Of a stretch of 64,000 bases of DNA, positions 42,137 through 52,006 are shown piece by piece. The stretch is from NCBI GenBank assembly GCA_022827835.1, contig JAJEIO010000056.1:62001-126000 (forward strand), in the 5' to 3' direction. Every line of letters starts with the position of its first letter. The stretch's first letter is position 1. The notes beneath the pieces are model-generated. The model saw nothing but the letters and a program-made list of their open reading frames with translations. It did not search any database and was not told the DNA's origin. The position numbers and the translations under genes were made by a program. Source of the stretch: Candidatus Latescibacterota bacterium. Lineage in GTDB: Bacteria; Latescibacterota; UBA2968; UBA8231.

Positions 42137-42614
42137 AGTTGCGTTGGTCGCGCTCTGCATTGGCGGATGCGCTTATTATTCGACCTCCGGCGGTCTGTTA
42201 GGCGGCATCCGCAGCATTGGCATCCCCGTGGCCGACAACCAAACCTCGGAGTTTGCCGTGGCCGAGCGCCTGACTGAACGCGCCATTGATGCCTACGCCG
42301 AGGATGGTCAGTTGCGGGTCGTGGACGAAGAGAGCGCCGATGCCCTCTTGCAGCTCAACGTGATCTCCATTGAGGATCGCCCCTTTACCTATACGACAGC
42401 CGAGCAGACCGAACAGTACCGGTTTGCAGTCTTGGTGGCGGCCGAATTGGTGAAGGTGGAGGATGGGGAGGTATTGTTGGCGTTGGCCGAGTTGGAGGGG
42501 TGGGGAACCTATGACGCCGCGCTGGCCGAGGAAGAGGGGCGGGATCCAGCGATGGAGCGGGCACTAGACATGGTGTTAGAGGAATTGGTGGATCGGACGA
42601 CGGCGGGGTGGTAG
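42114..42614 (+). CDS. LptE-like LPS-assembly lipoprotein
   Basis: A 166-residue lipoprotein (CIGGC, Cys19). After the signal comes YYSTSGGLLGGIRSIGIPVADNQTSE, then FAVAERLTERAIDAY, and alternating strands up to LDMVLEELVDRTTAG. This is the pattern of the short LptE/DUF-type proteins that sit in the LptD barrel and help insert LPS. LptD is not in the window. The ATG used overlaps the end of the previous gene; the ribosome site is poor, so translational coupling is likely. Similarity is by pattern only. Confidence 0.65.
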   Translation: MRASQTIRVALVALCIGGCAYYSTSGGLLGGIRSIGIPVADNQTSEFAVAERLTERAIDAYAEDGQLRVVDEESADALLQLNVISIEDRPFTYTTAEQTEQYRFAVLVAAELVKVEDGEVLLALAELEGWGTYDAALAEEEGRDPAMERALDMVLEELVDRTTAGW

Positions 42615-42630
42615 TCAGTCCACGGCACAG

Positions 42631-44325
42631 TCAATCAGCATCTGTTTTCCTTCCCACTATAAAAATTACTGCAACAATCAGGCATAGTCCCACGACTAAG
42701 CCAGTGGTCGGCGACCACAGCAGGGTGCTACCCAAGTAGCCGCATAGCCCGGCGATCATCATCGTCGTCAGGGCGTAGGGTATCTGGGTGCGAACGTGGG
42801 CTAGGTGGTCGCAGGCTGCGGCAATGCTGGAGAGGACCGTGGTGTCGCTGATGGGGGAGCAATGGTCGCCGAAGATCGCGCCGTCCAATACGGCAGCGGC
42901 GACGAGGACCGTCAGCGTTAGACCACCCAAGTCGTAGGCTACTGGGATCATGGTCGGCAACAGGACGGCCATGGTCGTCCACGAGGTGCCGATGGAGAAG
43001 GCTACCACTGCGGCGAGCAGGAAGACGAGGAGGGGGAGGAAGTGGGGGTCGAGGAAGCCGGAGAGCGCACCGACGATATAGGCCGAGGTCTCGACGGCCT
43101 CGCAGGTTTCCTTGATCGCCCAGGCCAAGATCAATATCACCAGCGCATAGGAAAAGCCCGTAATGCCGCTGGCCCAGGTCTTGCAGACTTTCGCTAGGCC
43201 GAGCGGGCGTCTGGGGCTTGCTTCCTCGCGGCGAGTTAGGGCCAATACCGCTGCCAGTAGCGAGCCAGCTAAGGCGGATAAGAACATTACTTTGGCTCCG
43301 TCGGCGTGGGAGAAAACCTGTGTCCAGTAGAGCCGGGCGAAAAAGCCGTGTTCGGCGCGGGCAGCTACCACGGCTGGTGCTTGGCTGGCGTCTAGGTGCA
43401 TTCCGCCGAGGACGCCAGCGACGACGAGGAGGACGGGGCCTGCGGCCACACACCAATGGGCGCGGAGGCCGGGGTACTCGGGAAGTTGGGATGCGTCGCC
43501 AGTCATGGGGCGGTGGCCCGGCGCGAGGACTTGGCCCGTTCGCCGGGCGCGGCGCTCGGCTTTGAGCATGGGGCCAAAATCGCGGCCGGCGATGGTGGAG
43601 CACAGCACGAAGGTCAGGGTTAGCAGGCAGTAGAAGCGGGCCGGCAGGGCGCGGAAGAACAGTTCGTAGCCGGAAATCCCCGCGCCGACTTGCTCCATGG
43701 CGCTGTCGAACAGACCCACCTCAAAGCCGATCCAGGTGCTGACGACGGCGATGCCGGCCACGGGGGCGGCGGTGGAATCGACGAGAAAGGCCAGTTTTTC
43801 GCGCGAGATGCGGAAGCGATCGGCGATGGGGCGCATGGTGGTGCCGACGACGAGCGTGTTGGCGTAATCGTCGAAGAAGACCGCCAGCCCCAACAGCGCG
43901 GTGGCCAGCCGAGCCGAGCGCACGCCCGCGGCTCGCGCGACTAACAGGTCGGCGATGCCACGGGTGCCACCGGCCAGCGAGATGACGCGCACCATGCCGA
44001 TCAGTGAAGCGGTGAAGCCGAGGATGAAGAGTTGAAAGGAGTCGCGCAGCGGGGCCCAGACAAAATCTAGGAGGGCACGTTCTAAGCCGCGGAATGGGAT
44101 CGCGTAGAATGGGACGTCTGGCGGCAGGGAAATGAGCGCACCACCGACGATCGCCAACCCTAGTCCCAAGATCAGGCGGCCGGTGGCCACGGCGACGAGG
44201 ATGGCTGCGGCGGGTGGAAAAAGGCTCAGTCCGCTCGTTGTACCTTGATCGGGCAGGAGCAGCGCGCCGAGCAGGGCCGCGCCGAGCGCTAGCACTAGGC
44301 GGAGAAAGGGAAAGCTGGAGCGCAC
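42631..44325 (-). CDS. NhaC-family Na+/H+ antiporter
   Basis: A 564-residue membrane protein with a dozen hydrophobic segments. The ion-binding motifs of the NhaC/MleN group are clear: FFDDYANTLVVGTTMRP near residue 150, DSTAAPVAGIAVVSTWIGFE, SIGTSWTTMAVLLP, and FGDHCSPISDTTVLSSIAA near residue 490. It should exchange sodium for protons or for an organic acid. The start is a GTG (complement of 44323-44325), one base after the stop of the SSS symporter gene, so the two are co-translated. A sodium-coupled importer beside a sodium exporter makes a logical pair. Confidence 0.88.
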   Translation of the reverse strand: MRSSFPFLRLVLALGAALLGALLLPDQGTTSGLSLFPPAAAILVAVATGRLILGLGLAIVGGALISLPPDVPFYAIPFRGLERALLDFVWAPLRDSFQLFILGFTASLIGMVRVISLAGGTRGIADLLVARAAGVRSARLATALLGLAVFFDDYANTLVVGTTMRPIADRFRISREKLAFLVDSTAAPVAGIAVVSTWIGFEVGLFDSAMEQVGAGISGYELFFRALPARFYCLLTLTFVLCSTIAGRDFGPMLKAERRARRTGQVLAPGHRPMTGDASQLPEYPGLRAHWCVAAGPVLLVVAGVLGGMHLDASQAPAVVAARAEHGFFARLYWTQVFSHADGAKVMFLSALAGSLLAAVLALTRREEASPRRPLGLAKVCKTWASGITGFSYALVILILAWAIKETCEAVETSAYIVGALSGFLDPHFLPLLVFLLAAVVAFSIGTSWTTMAVLLPTMIPVAYDLGGLTLTVLVAAAVLDGAIFGDHCSPISDTTVLSSIAAACDHLAHVRTQIPYALTTMMIAGLCGYLGSTLLWSPTTGLVVGLCLIVAVIFIVGRKTDAD

Positions 44326-44326
44326 C

Positions 44327-46201
44327 TCAGGCGTCTTGCGGCGGGGATTCGACCTCGCTGGTGGGGACGGTGGACATTTCCAGCTTAAAGGCCAGCAAAT
44401 ACATCATAAAACAGCCAATGACCCACCAAGCGATCTGCCATATCCACAGCGAGGGAATTCCCAACGGCCATTGGGCGGGATCGGTCTGATTGCCTAAGAC
44501 GGCAAAGGGGCCGATGGCGCAGAGGAACCAGACTATCGTCAGAATCCAGACCGGCGTTTTCCATTTCTTTTTAGCCTCGGGCAGGGCCGTGTGTTCTTTG
44601 AGGAAGTGGTGGTAGCGGTCGCGGTGGGCCAGATAGTTGGCTTCCTTGGGCTGGGTGAACAAACTGACGATGACGACAATGCCCATGTTAAAGAGGATGC
44701 CCCAACCGGCGCTGTGGAGCGTGAGCGGATAGCGGCCAATGCCGATGAGGCCGCCTAGCTCGGTTATATAGGTGAAGGTAACGGCGATGAGTCCGGCGAT
44801 GAGTCCGGCGACGATGGCCTTGGGGGTGAAGAAGCGGATGTAGCAGATGCCCAGCAGCGCCGGCCACATTTGGAATCCATAGGAAACGGCTAGCCCCCCG
44901 AGCAAGACGAGCAGGTCGCCGGAAGCTAGTCCGACTAGCAGGGCTAGGCTGACGACGACCGCCACAGTCAAGCGACCGACAAAGACTTGGGCCGAATGCG
45001 ATGCTTCTTTGTTGAAGAAATGGCGGTAGAGGTCGCGGGTGATAATGCCGCTGGCCGTGGACATATAGGCGGCCCCGGTTGATTGCATCGCGGCTAGTGC
45101 GCAAACGGCCAAAAGCCCCAAGAGGAAGGGAAAGCTGCCGGCTAAGGTGTCGATTAGGTAGGGAACCAAGTGGTCGGATGCGGGCAGGCCGAGGGGTTTA
45201 GTCCCGGGGATCAGTTCCATATCGAGCAGCCGGACGCCCAGCCCTTGGAAGGCGGTAAAAAAGAACAAGATGCCGCCGATGACCAGCGAAGAGGCGAAAA
45301 CCTGTTGCCAGGGAAAAGGCCGAGGGTCGCGGTTGGCAAAAGCCCACATCGAAAAGGCTGGAGCCGACTGGATACCCATCAACGCGAACATATAGGTCAG
45401 GATCATCAGGCCGGTCCAAGGGCCACCTTGGGCGTCGAAAAACAGGGTGCCGACTCGTTCGAGGAAGGAGTCTGACTCCGGTCGGGTCGGAATGGCGACC
45501 ATGTCGGGTTTTTGCTCAGCGAGGCTGACCAACCCCCCTTTGAAAGCCGTCCAGCCGCCGACCAAGTCGAGGGCAATAAAGCCGAGGACGACGATGCCAA
45601 ACGCCAAGAGGATGCACTGGGCGCAGTCAACGTAGGCGACCGAGCGCAACCCGCCGGATGCTACGTAGATAAAGACGATGACCGAAAGCACAATCGCCCC
45701 ACCTTCGACCGAGTGGATGAAGGTGCCCTCCAGTGGCGTGCCAGTCGTCAGGCGGTTGAACAGCAAGCCCGATGCCTTGAGCTGGATGCCGAGATAGGGC
45801 ACGCTGAAGACGAGCGCGACGATGACGGTGAGGAAGCGCATCGCATCCGTGCGGTAGTAATCGCTGAACATCTCGCCCGGCGTGATATAGCCAAAGCGCT
45901 GGCCCAAAAGCCACTGGCGCTTGAGGAACAACACCCCGGTGAAGGGGATGGTGATGGCGTAGAAGGAGGCAAAGGCGTAGGGCAGGCCGACGTTGTAGAT
46001 GGTGCCGGGATGGCCGACAAAGGTCCAACCGCTAAAGGAGGTGGCGGTGGCGGCCAGCACGAAGACCCACAGGCCGATGCCGCGACCGGCGATAAAGTAA
46101 TCCGATGCCGTCTTGGCCCGGCGGGCTCCTTTGACGCCCCAGAAGATGCAGTACGACCAGTAGCCGACGGTAAAGACCAGTAGCCAGACCAGTTTTTCCA
46201 T
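44327..46201 (-). CDS. Sodium:solute symporter (SSS family)
   Basis: A 624-residue transporter with 12-14 membrane segments. The first helices read FTVGYWSYCIFWGVKGARR and FSGWTFVGHPGTIYNVGL. The conserved SSS region is GIITRDLYRHFFNKEASH, preceded by AAMQSTGAAYMSTASG, the Na2-site Ser/Thr stretch. Substrate is unknown; family members import amino acids, sugars, proline or organic acids. It starts three bases after the stop of the NTF2-like gene and ends one base before the antiporter start, so the three are one tight operon. Confidence 0.88.
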   Translation of the reverse strand: MEKLVWLLVFTVGYWSYCIFWGVKGARRAKTASDYFIAGRGIGLWVFVLAATATSFSGWTFVGHPGTIYNVGLPYAFASFYAITIPFTGVLFLKRQWLLGQRFGYITPGEMFSDYYRTDAMRFLTVIVALVFSVPYLGIQLKASGLLFNRLTTGTPLEGTFIHSVEGGAIVLSVIVFIYVASGGLRSVAYVDCAQCILLAFGIVVLGFIALDLVGGWTAFKGGLVSLAEQKPDMVAIPTRPESDSFLERVGTLFFDAQGGPWTGLMILTYMFALMGIQSAPAFSMWAFANRDPRPFPWQQVFASSLVIGGILFFFTAFQGLGVRLLDMELIPGTKPLGLPASDHLVPYLIDTLAGSFPFLLGLLAVCALAAMQSTGAAYMSTASGIITRDLYRHFFNKEASHSAQVFVGRLTVAVVVSLALLVGLASGDLLVLLGGLAVSYGFQMWPALLGICYIRFFTPKAIVAGLIAGLIAVTFTYITELGGLIGIGRYPLTLHSAGWGILFNMGIVVIVSLFTQPKEANYLAHRDRYHHFLKEHTALPEAKKKWKTPVWILTIVWFLCAIGPFAVLGNQTDPAQWPLGIPSLWIWQIAWWVIGCFMMYLLAFKLEMSTVPTSEVESPPQDA

Positions 46202-46204
46202 GAG

Positions 46205-47119
46205 TTAGTCGGAAAGTTCCAGCCCCAAGTTGAAGATCATGTTGGTGATCTTCCACGAGCCAGAGCGGCGGCTCAACGTCCAGAACACGTAGCGTTCCTG
46301 GTGGTGTTTGGCTGGTCCTTTGACGTGCTCGACGGCCACTTTTTCGCGCGTGACGGCCAATGCTTCGTCTCCGCTAGGTCCAATGGCCGTGTGGAGCACT
46401 TTGCGGTCGAGGTCGTACTGCACGTAGGGCAGCCGTTTGTCGAGCCACTTTTCCAGTTCCTCGCTGCCGCTGAAGGCGATTTTATAGGAAGCTGGCTTGA
46501 AAGTGCCCAGGGCCTCGCAGCCCGTGAAGTCTGCGTCGAAGAAGCCTAGGATGCCGCTGCCGGCTTCCCACGCTTGGCTTTCGCGCTGCAACAACTCGGC
46601 GATCTCGCCGTTGGCGGGTGTGCCCGCCGCGGGTAAGAGCGTGTCGCCCAAATCCGCGACCATGCCCGTAGCCAGCCAGTCGTCCTCTTCCTTGAAAAAG
46701 GTCCAGAAGCGATGGACGACAAGCGGCGTGGCCTCGCTGGTCTGGCGATCGACGACGCGCCCGGAATCCACACTGGTGGCAATAGCATGGGTGGCGCGCA
46801 CCGCGATAAAGGGAACCGTGCGCGTGACCTCATAGCGTTGGACACTGAGATCCTCCGCTAGCTGGCTGGCGAACGCATCGCGGCTTTCGTGCAGGACTGT
46901 CCAGGCGCGAGGGTCGCCGTTGGCGTGGCCCTCATAGGCGACGAAGCGCGGGTGGTACGCCTTGAGGGCTAGCTCGGTATCGGCGCGGCGATACCCGGAG
47001 ATGTCGTTGGCGAGGGCTTGGCGGATGAGGAGGGTCTCGGGCGTTTCGCCGGCGCGACTAGGCGCAGCAAACGGCGGCAGGGCCAAGAGCACGAACAACA
47101 GGAAGATTGCATTTTGCAT
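46205..47119 (-). CDS. Secreted protein with two NTF2-like (SnoaL) domains
   Basis: A 304-residue protein with a signal peptide (LLALPPFAAPSRAGE). Two similar parts follow: residues about 28-155 (LIRQALANDISGYRRADTEL, then VVHRFWTFFKEEDDWLATGM) and about 165-300 (AWEAGSGILGFFDADFTGCE, then YVFWTLSRRSGSWKITNMIF). Both have the helix-then-strands layout and the terminal W-x-I-x-x-x motif of SnoaL/DUF4440 cone folds. Such domains bind small ligands or act as enzymes; no catalytic residues stand out. Its position three bases before the SSS symporter suggests a periplasmic ligand-binding partner, which is inference. Confidence 0.65.
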   Translation of the reverse strand: MQNAIFLLFVLLALPPFAAPSRAGETPETLLIRQALANDISGYRRADTELALKAYHPRFVAYEGHANGDPRAWTVLHESRDAFASQLAEDLSVQRYEVTRTVPFIAVRATHAIATSVDSGRVVDRQTSEATPLVVHRFWTFFKEEDDWLATGMVADLGDTLLPAAGTPANGEIAELLQRESQAWEAGSGILGFFDADFTGCEALGTFKPASYKIAFSGSEELEKWLDKRLPYVQYDLDRKVLHTAIGPSGDEALAVTREKVAVEHVKGPAKHHQERYVFWTLSRRSGSWKITNMIFNLGLELSD

Positions 47120-47140
47120 GGCGCGAAAAGGGGGTTAGGG

Positions 47141-48355
47141 TCAACTCGGTCCGAGCTGACCTAAGGCCCACTCGGCGTAGTAGGAAACGGTGGCGTCGCT
47201 GTCGTGGCGCAATTTTTCGAGTTGGGCGCGGCTTTGATCACCGCCGATGTGGCCGAGGGCAATGGCTGCATTGGCACGCACGTCGGCAACCTCGTCCGCG
47301 GTGGCTGTGAGCAGGGCGCTGAGGGCGGATTGCACGCGCGCTTGACCCAAGACTTGCGCCGCGCCCGCGCGGGAGAGCGGATCCTCATCGCTGAGGGCGG
47401 CTATGAGTTGCGCTTCGACTGCGCCGGATTGTTGCTGGACATTGGTGAGAAACTTGACGGCATTGGCGCGGAGGATGGAGTCGGTGTTGCGCAGGGCCTC
47501 AAAGAGGAATTCAATGCCTTGGCTGCGCCCCATGGTGGCTAGGGCGGCAGCCGTGCTGAAGCGCACCTGATTGCTGGGATCTTCCAGCAGGTCGGCTAGG
47601 GCGGCGGCTGTGGTCTCGTCTCCTATGTAGCCGAGGGCTTGCGCAGCGCGCTGGCGGTGGCCTGGCTCTTCGGCCTCTAGCTGGGCGACGAGTTGGTCTT
47701 TGACCTTGGCTATCACCGAGCGCAGCGCGGCTTGGTGAGGACCGGCGCGGCCGCTTAGTTCCACGAGCAGCGGGACGCCGAAGTAGCCGGATTCCTCTAG
47801 CCCTTGCAGGGCGGTTTGGGCCAATTCTGGGTCGCTGCTGGCTAGGGCTGCTTCGATTTCACTGGTGCCGAGTTCGTCGTCCATCTTGAGCAGGGCAATG
47901 GCCGCGTGGATGCGGATGATAGGGTCGTCGTCGTCGAGCTGGACTTTGGCTGCATCCACGCCCGCTTGAACGTAGCCGACTTGGCCCATGGCCCACAGGC
48001 AGGCGATGCGCTCGCGGTCCGTGTAAGCGATGGTGATCCGGTCCTTGAGCGCGGCCGTGGCTCCGCGCGGCTTGATGTGGCCGAGGGCTAGGGCGCAGCC
48101 GATGCGGAGCTTTTCCTGTTCGTCGCGGAACTCGCGGTAGTTCTCGCCGAGGTACAAGTCGGGATTGAGGCGGGCGATGAGTTGGCGGGCGGCTGGCCGA
48201 CCAATGGCGGCCAATTCGTCGATGGATTGCTGATAGGCCGGCGAATCCACCGGGTTGGCGGCCATCTGTTCTAGGAGTTCGACGACCTGCTCTTCGGTGG
48301 TGCTACAGGCGCTGAGGCCCAGTAGAAGCAGACAGGTTAGGCGCTTGGCGATCAT
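47141..48355 (-). CDS. HEAT-repeat lipoprotein
   Basis: A 404-residue lipoprotein (LSAC, Cys17) made almost entirely of HEAT/PBS-lyase-type repeats of about 31 residues, for example RIGCALALGHIKPRGATAAL, IRIHAAIALLKMDDELGTSE, RQRAAQALGYIGDETTAAAL and VRANAAIALGHIGGDQSRAQ. This gives an extended helical scaffold for protein binding, anchored to a membrane in the periplasm. No enzymatic domain. It lies 21 bases upstream of the NTF2-like gene on the same strand and may be part of that operon. Confidence 0.85.
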   Translation of the reverse strand: MIAKRLTCLLLLGLSACSTTEEQVVELLEQMAANPVDSPAYQQSIDELAAIGRPAARQLIARLNPDLYLGENYREFRDEQEKLRIGCALALGHIKPRGATAALKDRITIAYTDRERIACLWAMGQVGYVQAGVDAAKVQLDDDDPIIRIHAAIALLKMDDELGTSEIEAALASSDPELAQTALQGLEESGYFGVPLLVELSGRAGPHQAALRSVIAKVKDQLVAQLEAEEPGHRQRAAQALGYIGDETTAAALADLLEDPSNQVRFSTAAALATMGRSQGIEFLFEALRNTDSILRANAVKFLTNVQQQSGAVEAQLIAALSDEDPLSRAGAAQVLGQARVQSALSALLTATADEVADVRANAAIALGHIGGDQSRAQLEKLRHDSDATVSYYAEWALGQLGPS

Positions 48356-48415
48356 AGTCTATGGCGGGTTAGAGGTGGCAGAATGCGGATAAGGTAAGCC
48401 GTGAGACTCCATAAA

Positions 48416-50665
48416 TCAATTCTTGGGTGCTGCATCTGCATCGCTTCCTTGCCGCTCTTCTGCCACGACGAATACCTGAGGCGTCGTCCAAGTCACCGCG
48501 CGGTTGGCTAAGCTCTGCTCAAATACCTTGCGTACCTGCCGCAGTTCGCCTTCGTCGAGATGCTGGGTCAGATGGTGGGCGTACGTGTGCCGCTTCTCGC
48601 CGCCGGGATTGAACCAATGCGCGAGATGGCGCGGCTCGATGTGCCGCTGCGACTGGACTGCTTCCACCTGCACCTGTACCGCAGCAAAGCCCGCAGCCGC
48701 GAACATCTGTTCGAGATCCGCAACATCCCAGTTGACGCGCGGGTTGTCGGGCGCGGCGTAGATGGCCTCTTCGGCGGCGACGAGGCGTTCGCCTAGGTCG
48801 CCGAGCCGCTGTAAGTCGAGCAACTGGTACAAACGCTGCGACCGGCGCGAGATGGTTTCGACCAAGCTGATGCGGCCCTGTGGGGCGAGGTAGCGATAGA
48901 GGGCCGCAATGACTTCGGCCTTATGCGCTAGCGCGCCGAGGGCGTTGCGGCCTACAATGGCGTCAAAGAGGATGTCGGGGTTGTGGTCGGCGAGTTGGTC
49001 GGCGAGGGCGGCGAGCGGGCCTTGCAGTATTTGGGGACGCTCGATTTCGGCTAGGTGCTCGGCGATTTCGTGCAGGGCTACGGCCGCGATCTTGTCGCTG
49101 GTATGCGCCCAGACGCCGCCTTCGGGTACGCGTCTCAGGGCTTCCCAAGTGAGCAGGCCCGTGCCGGCTTCCAAGTCTAGGACGAGGTGGTGACGCGCAA
49201 GCGCGAACGGGGCGAAGAGGCGTTGGCGCGTGCGCTCTAGTTGGGTGCCAACGTCGCCGCTGGCGCGCTTGAGCCACTGGTCGCGCTCTTGGTCGGGCGG
49301 GGACAGGGATAGTATTTCGGCCGGGGCGGACTCTGCTTCGCGCATGGCGGCGAGCTGTAGCTCGCGGCGTTGGCGGATGCGGTCGCCAACGCCTTTTTCT
49401 CGGCCTTGGTCCGAAGGCTGGTAGAAGATGCGGCCCTGTAGATCGGTGGGCAGGTACTGCTGGGCAACCCAGTGTTCGCGGTAGGCGTGGGGGTAGAGAT
49501 AGCCAGCGCCGTGGCCAAAGCCCTCGCTGTCGCGGCTGGCGTCTTTGAGGTGAGTAGGCACTTCGCCTTCGCGCTCTTTTTCTACGACTGCTAGCGCGTC
49601 AAAGAAAGCCATAGTCGAGTTGCTCTTGGGCGCGGTGGCCAAGTACAGGGCGGCGTGGGCTAGGGGGAAGCGCCCCTCGGGCAGGCCGATGCGGTCGAAG
49701 GATTCAGCCGCGGCGATGACGACCTGGAGGGCGCGCTCGTCGGCGAGGCCGACGTCCTCGCTGGCGAAGATGAGCATGCGGCGGAAGAGGAAGCGAGGGT
49801 CTTCACCGGCGTACACCATTCGCGCCAGCCAGTAGAGAGTGGCATCTGGGTCTGAGCCGCGCATGGACTTGATGAAGGCGCTGATGGCGTCGAAGTGGTA
49901 GTCACCCTCCTTGTCGTAGAGCAAGGCGCGACGCTGGATGGACTCCTCGGCCACGGCTAGATCGACGACGATCCGCCCTTGGGTGTCTAGATCGGTGGTT
50001 TCGACGGCCAGCTCCAAGGCGTTGAGCAGGGCGCGGGCGTCGCCGTTGGCCACGTCGATCAGGTGCGCAAGGGCGTCGGGGTGCAGGGCGACGCGGAGAT
50101 GGCCGTAGCCGCGCGAGTCGGTGAGCGCCTGTTGGGCGACGTGCGCGAGGGCTTCGGAACTGAGGCCCTGTAGCTGAAAAACCCGGCTGCGCGAGAGCAG
50201 GGGGCGATTGACCGAGAAGTAGGGATTTTCGGTGGTCGCGCCGATGAGGATGATGGTGCCGTTTTCGACCCAGGGCAGGAGCGCGTCTTGCTGGGCCTTG
50301 TTGAAGCGGTGGACCTCGTCGATGAAGAGGATGGTTTTGCGGTTGTGCAGCTTGCGCAACTGGCCGGCTTCATCGACGGCTTGGCGAATGTCGGCGACTC
50401 CGGCCAAGACGGCGTTGATGGAGATAAAATGGGCGCTGGTGGTGTGGGCAATGACCGCGGCGAGCGTGGTTTTGCCCGTGCCGGGCGGGCCGTAGAAAAT
50501 CAACGAGGAGAGTTGGTCGGCCTCAATGGCGCGCCGCAGCAAGCGACCCGGCCCGAGAATGTGGTCTTGGCCGACATATTCGTCTAAGGTGCGCGGTCGC
50601 AGACGAGCGGCTAGGGGTTGGTCCGCGGCTTGGCGATCCCGCAGTCCGGCGTCGAAGAGATCCAT
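48416..50665 (-). CDS. rarA: RarA (MgsA) clamp-loader-like ATPase fused to a methyltransferase-like domain
   Basis: A 749-residue protein. Residues 1 to about 430 are RarA: Walker [10 protein letters not shown] at 59-67, Walker [10 protein letters not shown] near 115, sensor [12 protein letters not shown], and the MgsA C-terminal part ([40 protein letters not shown]). RarA acts at stalled replication forks. From about 480 comes a Rossmann-type domain with [18 protein letters not shown], a SAM-binding-like motif I in which the usual first Gly is replaced by Glu. This long RarA form is known, notably in cyanobacteria; the function of the extra domain is not established. TGGAGGTG lies six bases before the ATG. 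Confidence 0.9.
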   Translation of the reverse strand: MDLFDAGLRDRQAADQPLAARLRPRTLDEYVGQDHILGPGRLLRRAIEADQLSSLIFYGPPGTGKTTLAAVIAHTTSAHFISINAVLAGVADIRQAVDEAGQLRKLHNRKTILFIDEVHRFNKAQQDALLPWVENGTIILIGATTENPYFSVNRPLLSRSRVFQLQGLSSEALAHVAQQALTDSRGYGHLRVALHPDALAHLIDVANGDARALLNALELAVETTDLDTQGRIVVDLAVAEESIQRRALLYDKEGDYHFDAISAFIKSMRGSDPDATLYWLARMVYAGEDPRFLFRRMLIFASEDVGLADERALQVVIAAAESFDRIGLPEGRFPLAHAALYLATAPKSNSTMAFFDALAVVEKEREGEVPTHLKDASRDSEGFGHGAGYLYPHAYREHWVAQQYLPTDLQGRIFYQPSDQGREKGVGDRIRQRRELQLAAMREAESAPAEILSLSPPDQERDQWLKRASGDVGTQLERTRQRLFAPFALARHHLVLDLEAGTGLLTWEALRRVPEGGVWAHTSDKIAAVALHEIAEHLAEIERPQILQGPLAALADQLADHNPDILFDAIVGRNALGALAHKAEVIAALYRYLAPQGRISLVETISRRSQRLYQLLDLQRLGDLGERLVAAEEAIYAAPDNPRVNWDVADLEQMFAAAGFAAVQVQVEAVQSQRHIEPRHLAHWFNPGGEKRHTYAHHLTQHLDEGELRQVRKVFEQSLANRAVTWTTPQVFVVAEERQGSDADAAPKN

Positions 50666-50884
50666 GCTTTCACCTCCAGGGAAAGAAGGCGTGGACTAAA
50701 AACATAACGACTCAGTTGAACCGCGTGAAACCCTAAAGGAGCGTATCCGCAGATGAACGCAGAGGGGTAAGGGATACTTGGGGCACCTCTCGGTTTAATA
50801 CGGCATCTAGGAGGGGTGGCTCGTAGCGGCTAGGCCGTCTCTTCTTTATGTTCTGAGGATGCAGTTTTACGCTGGAGAGACCAT

Positions 50885-52006
50885 GTGAAAATTACTCATT
50901 TGGAACTACACTCGGTGGCGGCGTCGCACCGAGGCAATTGGATCTTCGTCCAACTTCACACTGACGCCGGGCTGAGCGGGCTGGGCGAAGCGAGCCAGAG
51001 CGGCAACGACGGCTTGGTCGCAGCCGCGTTGGAGCAATTGGGGCCGCGATTGGTGGGTGCGGACCCGACTCAGGTAGAGGTGTTGTGGGAGCGAATGGCG
51101 CGGGGATCGGCGATTTTCTCGGGCGATACTGGCCGCGTCGGAGCCACGGCGCGGAGCGCGATTGACCAAGCGCTGTGGGATTTGGCCGGCAAGGCACTCG
51201 GGGTGCCAGCTTGGCGCTTGCTGGGCGGCAAGCGGCGCGATTCCGTGCGATTGTACGCCAATCTCAATCGCGGCACCCGCGATCGCAGTCCACAGGGGTT
51301 TGCCGATGCGGCGCGTCGAGCGGTTGATGCCGGCTTTGGTGCCGTCAAGAGCACGCCTTTTGACGAGGTGCATTGGCGGCGGATGGACCGCGGTGGAGTT
51401 GAGCGCGATGCAGACAAAGGGATCGCGCGGCTGGTGGCGACGCGAGAGGCCATTGGCGACGAAATCGAACTGTTGGTGGATTGCCATCAGCGCTTTGACT
51501 TGGCCTTGGCTTTTAAGGTGGCCGAAAAAGTGCGGCCGCTCGATCTTTACTGGTTTGAGGAGCCGGTGCCGCGCGACCAAGTCGATGAGTTGCGCCAGTT
51601 GCGGCTGCACTCGGGTCAGACTATTGCCGGTGGCGAGGCGCTCGTCGGCCGCGAGGGCTTTTGGCCCTACATTGCCCAAGGAGCAGTGGATGTGCTGATG
51701 CCGGATGTCAAACACGCTGGCGGCATTACCGAATGCCGGCGCATTGCCGCGCTGGCCGAAATAGCGCAGATGCCGATTGCGCCCCACAGCCCGGCTGGTC
51801 CGGTATCGACAATGGCTGGGGTTCACTTAGCGGCGACCGTTGCCAACTTCACGGTGCTCGAATACGCGTTTGGCGAGGTGGATTGGCGCGGCGAGTTGGT
51901 GCGTCCGGCAGAAACCATAATAGACGGCCACATCCGGGTGCCGGATGCGCCCGGCTTGGGTATTGAACTCGACGAAGCGGTGCTTATGGCGCACCAGGTG
52001 CAATAA
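50885..52006 (+). CDS. Enolase-superfamily (MR/MLE) dehydratase or racemase
   Basis: A 373-residue two-domain enzyme. Capping N-domain: THLELHSVAASHRGNWIFVQ, then GLGEASQSGN. The barrel has the magnesium ligands Asp (LLVDCHQRF, about 199), Glu (WFEEPVP) and Glu (IAGGEALVGREGF), with MPDVKHAGGITE and a terminal His in PIAPHSPAGPVS. The second-strand motif is GAVKSTPF, not KxK, so racemase chemistry of the MLE type is less likely than sugar-acid dehydration. Substrate unknown. The start is a GTG five bases after GGAGAG; the overlapping ATG runs into a stop at once. The stop is immediately followed by the ribB ATG. Confidence 0.83.
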   Translation: MKITHLELHSVAASHRGNWIFVQLHTDAGLSGLGEASQSGNDGLVAAALEQLGPRLVGADPTQVEVLWERMARGSAIFSGDTGRVGATARSAIDQALWDLAGKALGVPAWRLLGGKRRDSVRLYANLNRGTRDRSPQGFADAARRAVDAGFGAVKSTPFDEVHWRRMDRGGVERDADKGIARLVATREAIGDEIELLVDCHQRFDLALAFKVAEKVRPLDLYWFEEPVPRDQVDELRQLRLHSGQTIAGGEALVGREGFWPYIAQGAVDVLMPDVKHAGGITECRRIAALAEIAQMPIAPHSPAGPVSTMAGVHLAATVANFTVLEYAFGEVDWRGELVRPAETIIDGHIRVPDAPGLGIELDEAVLMAHQVQ

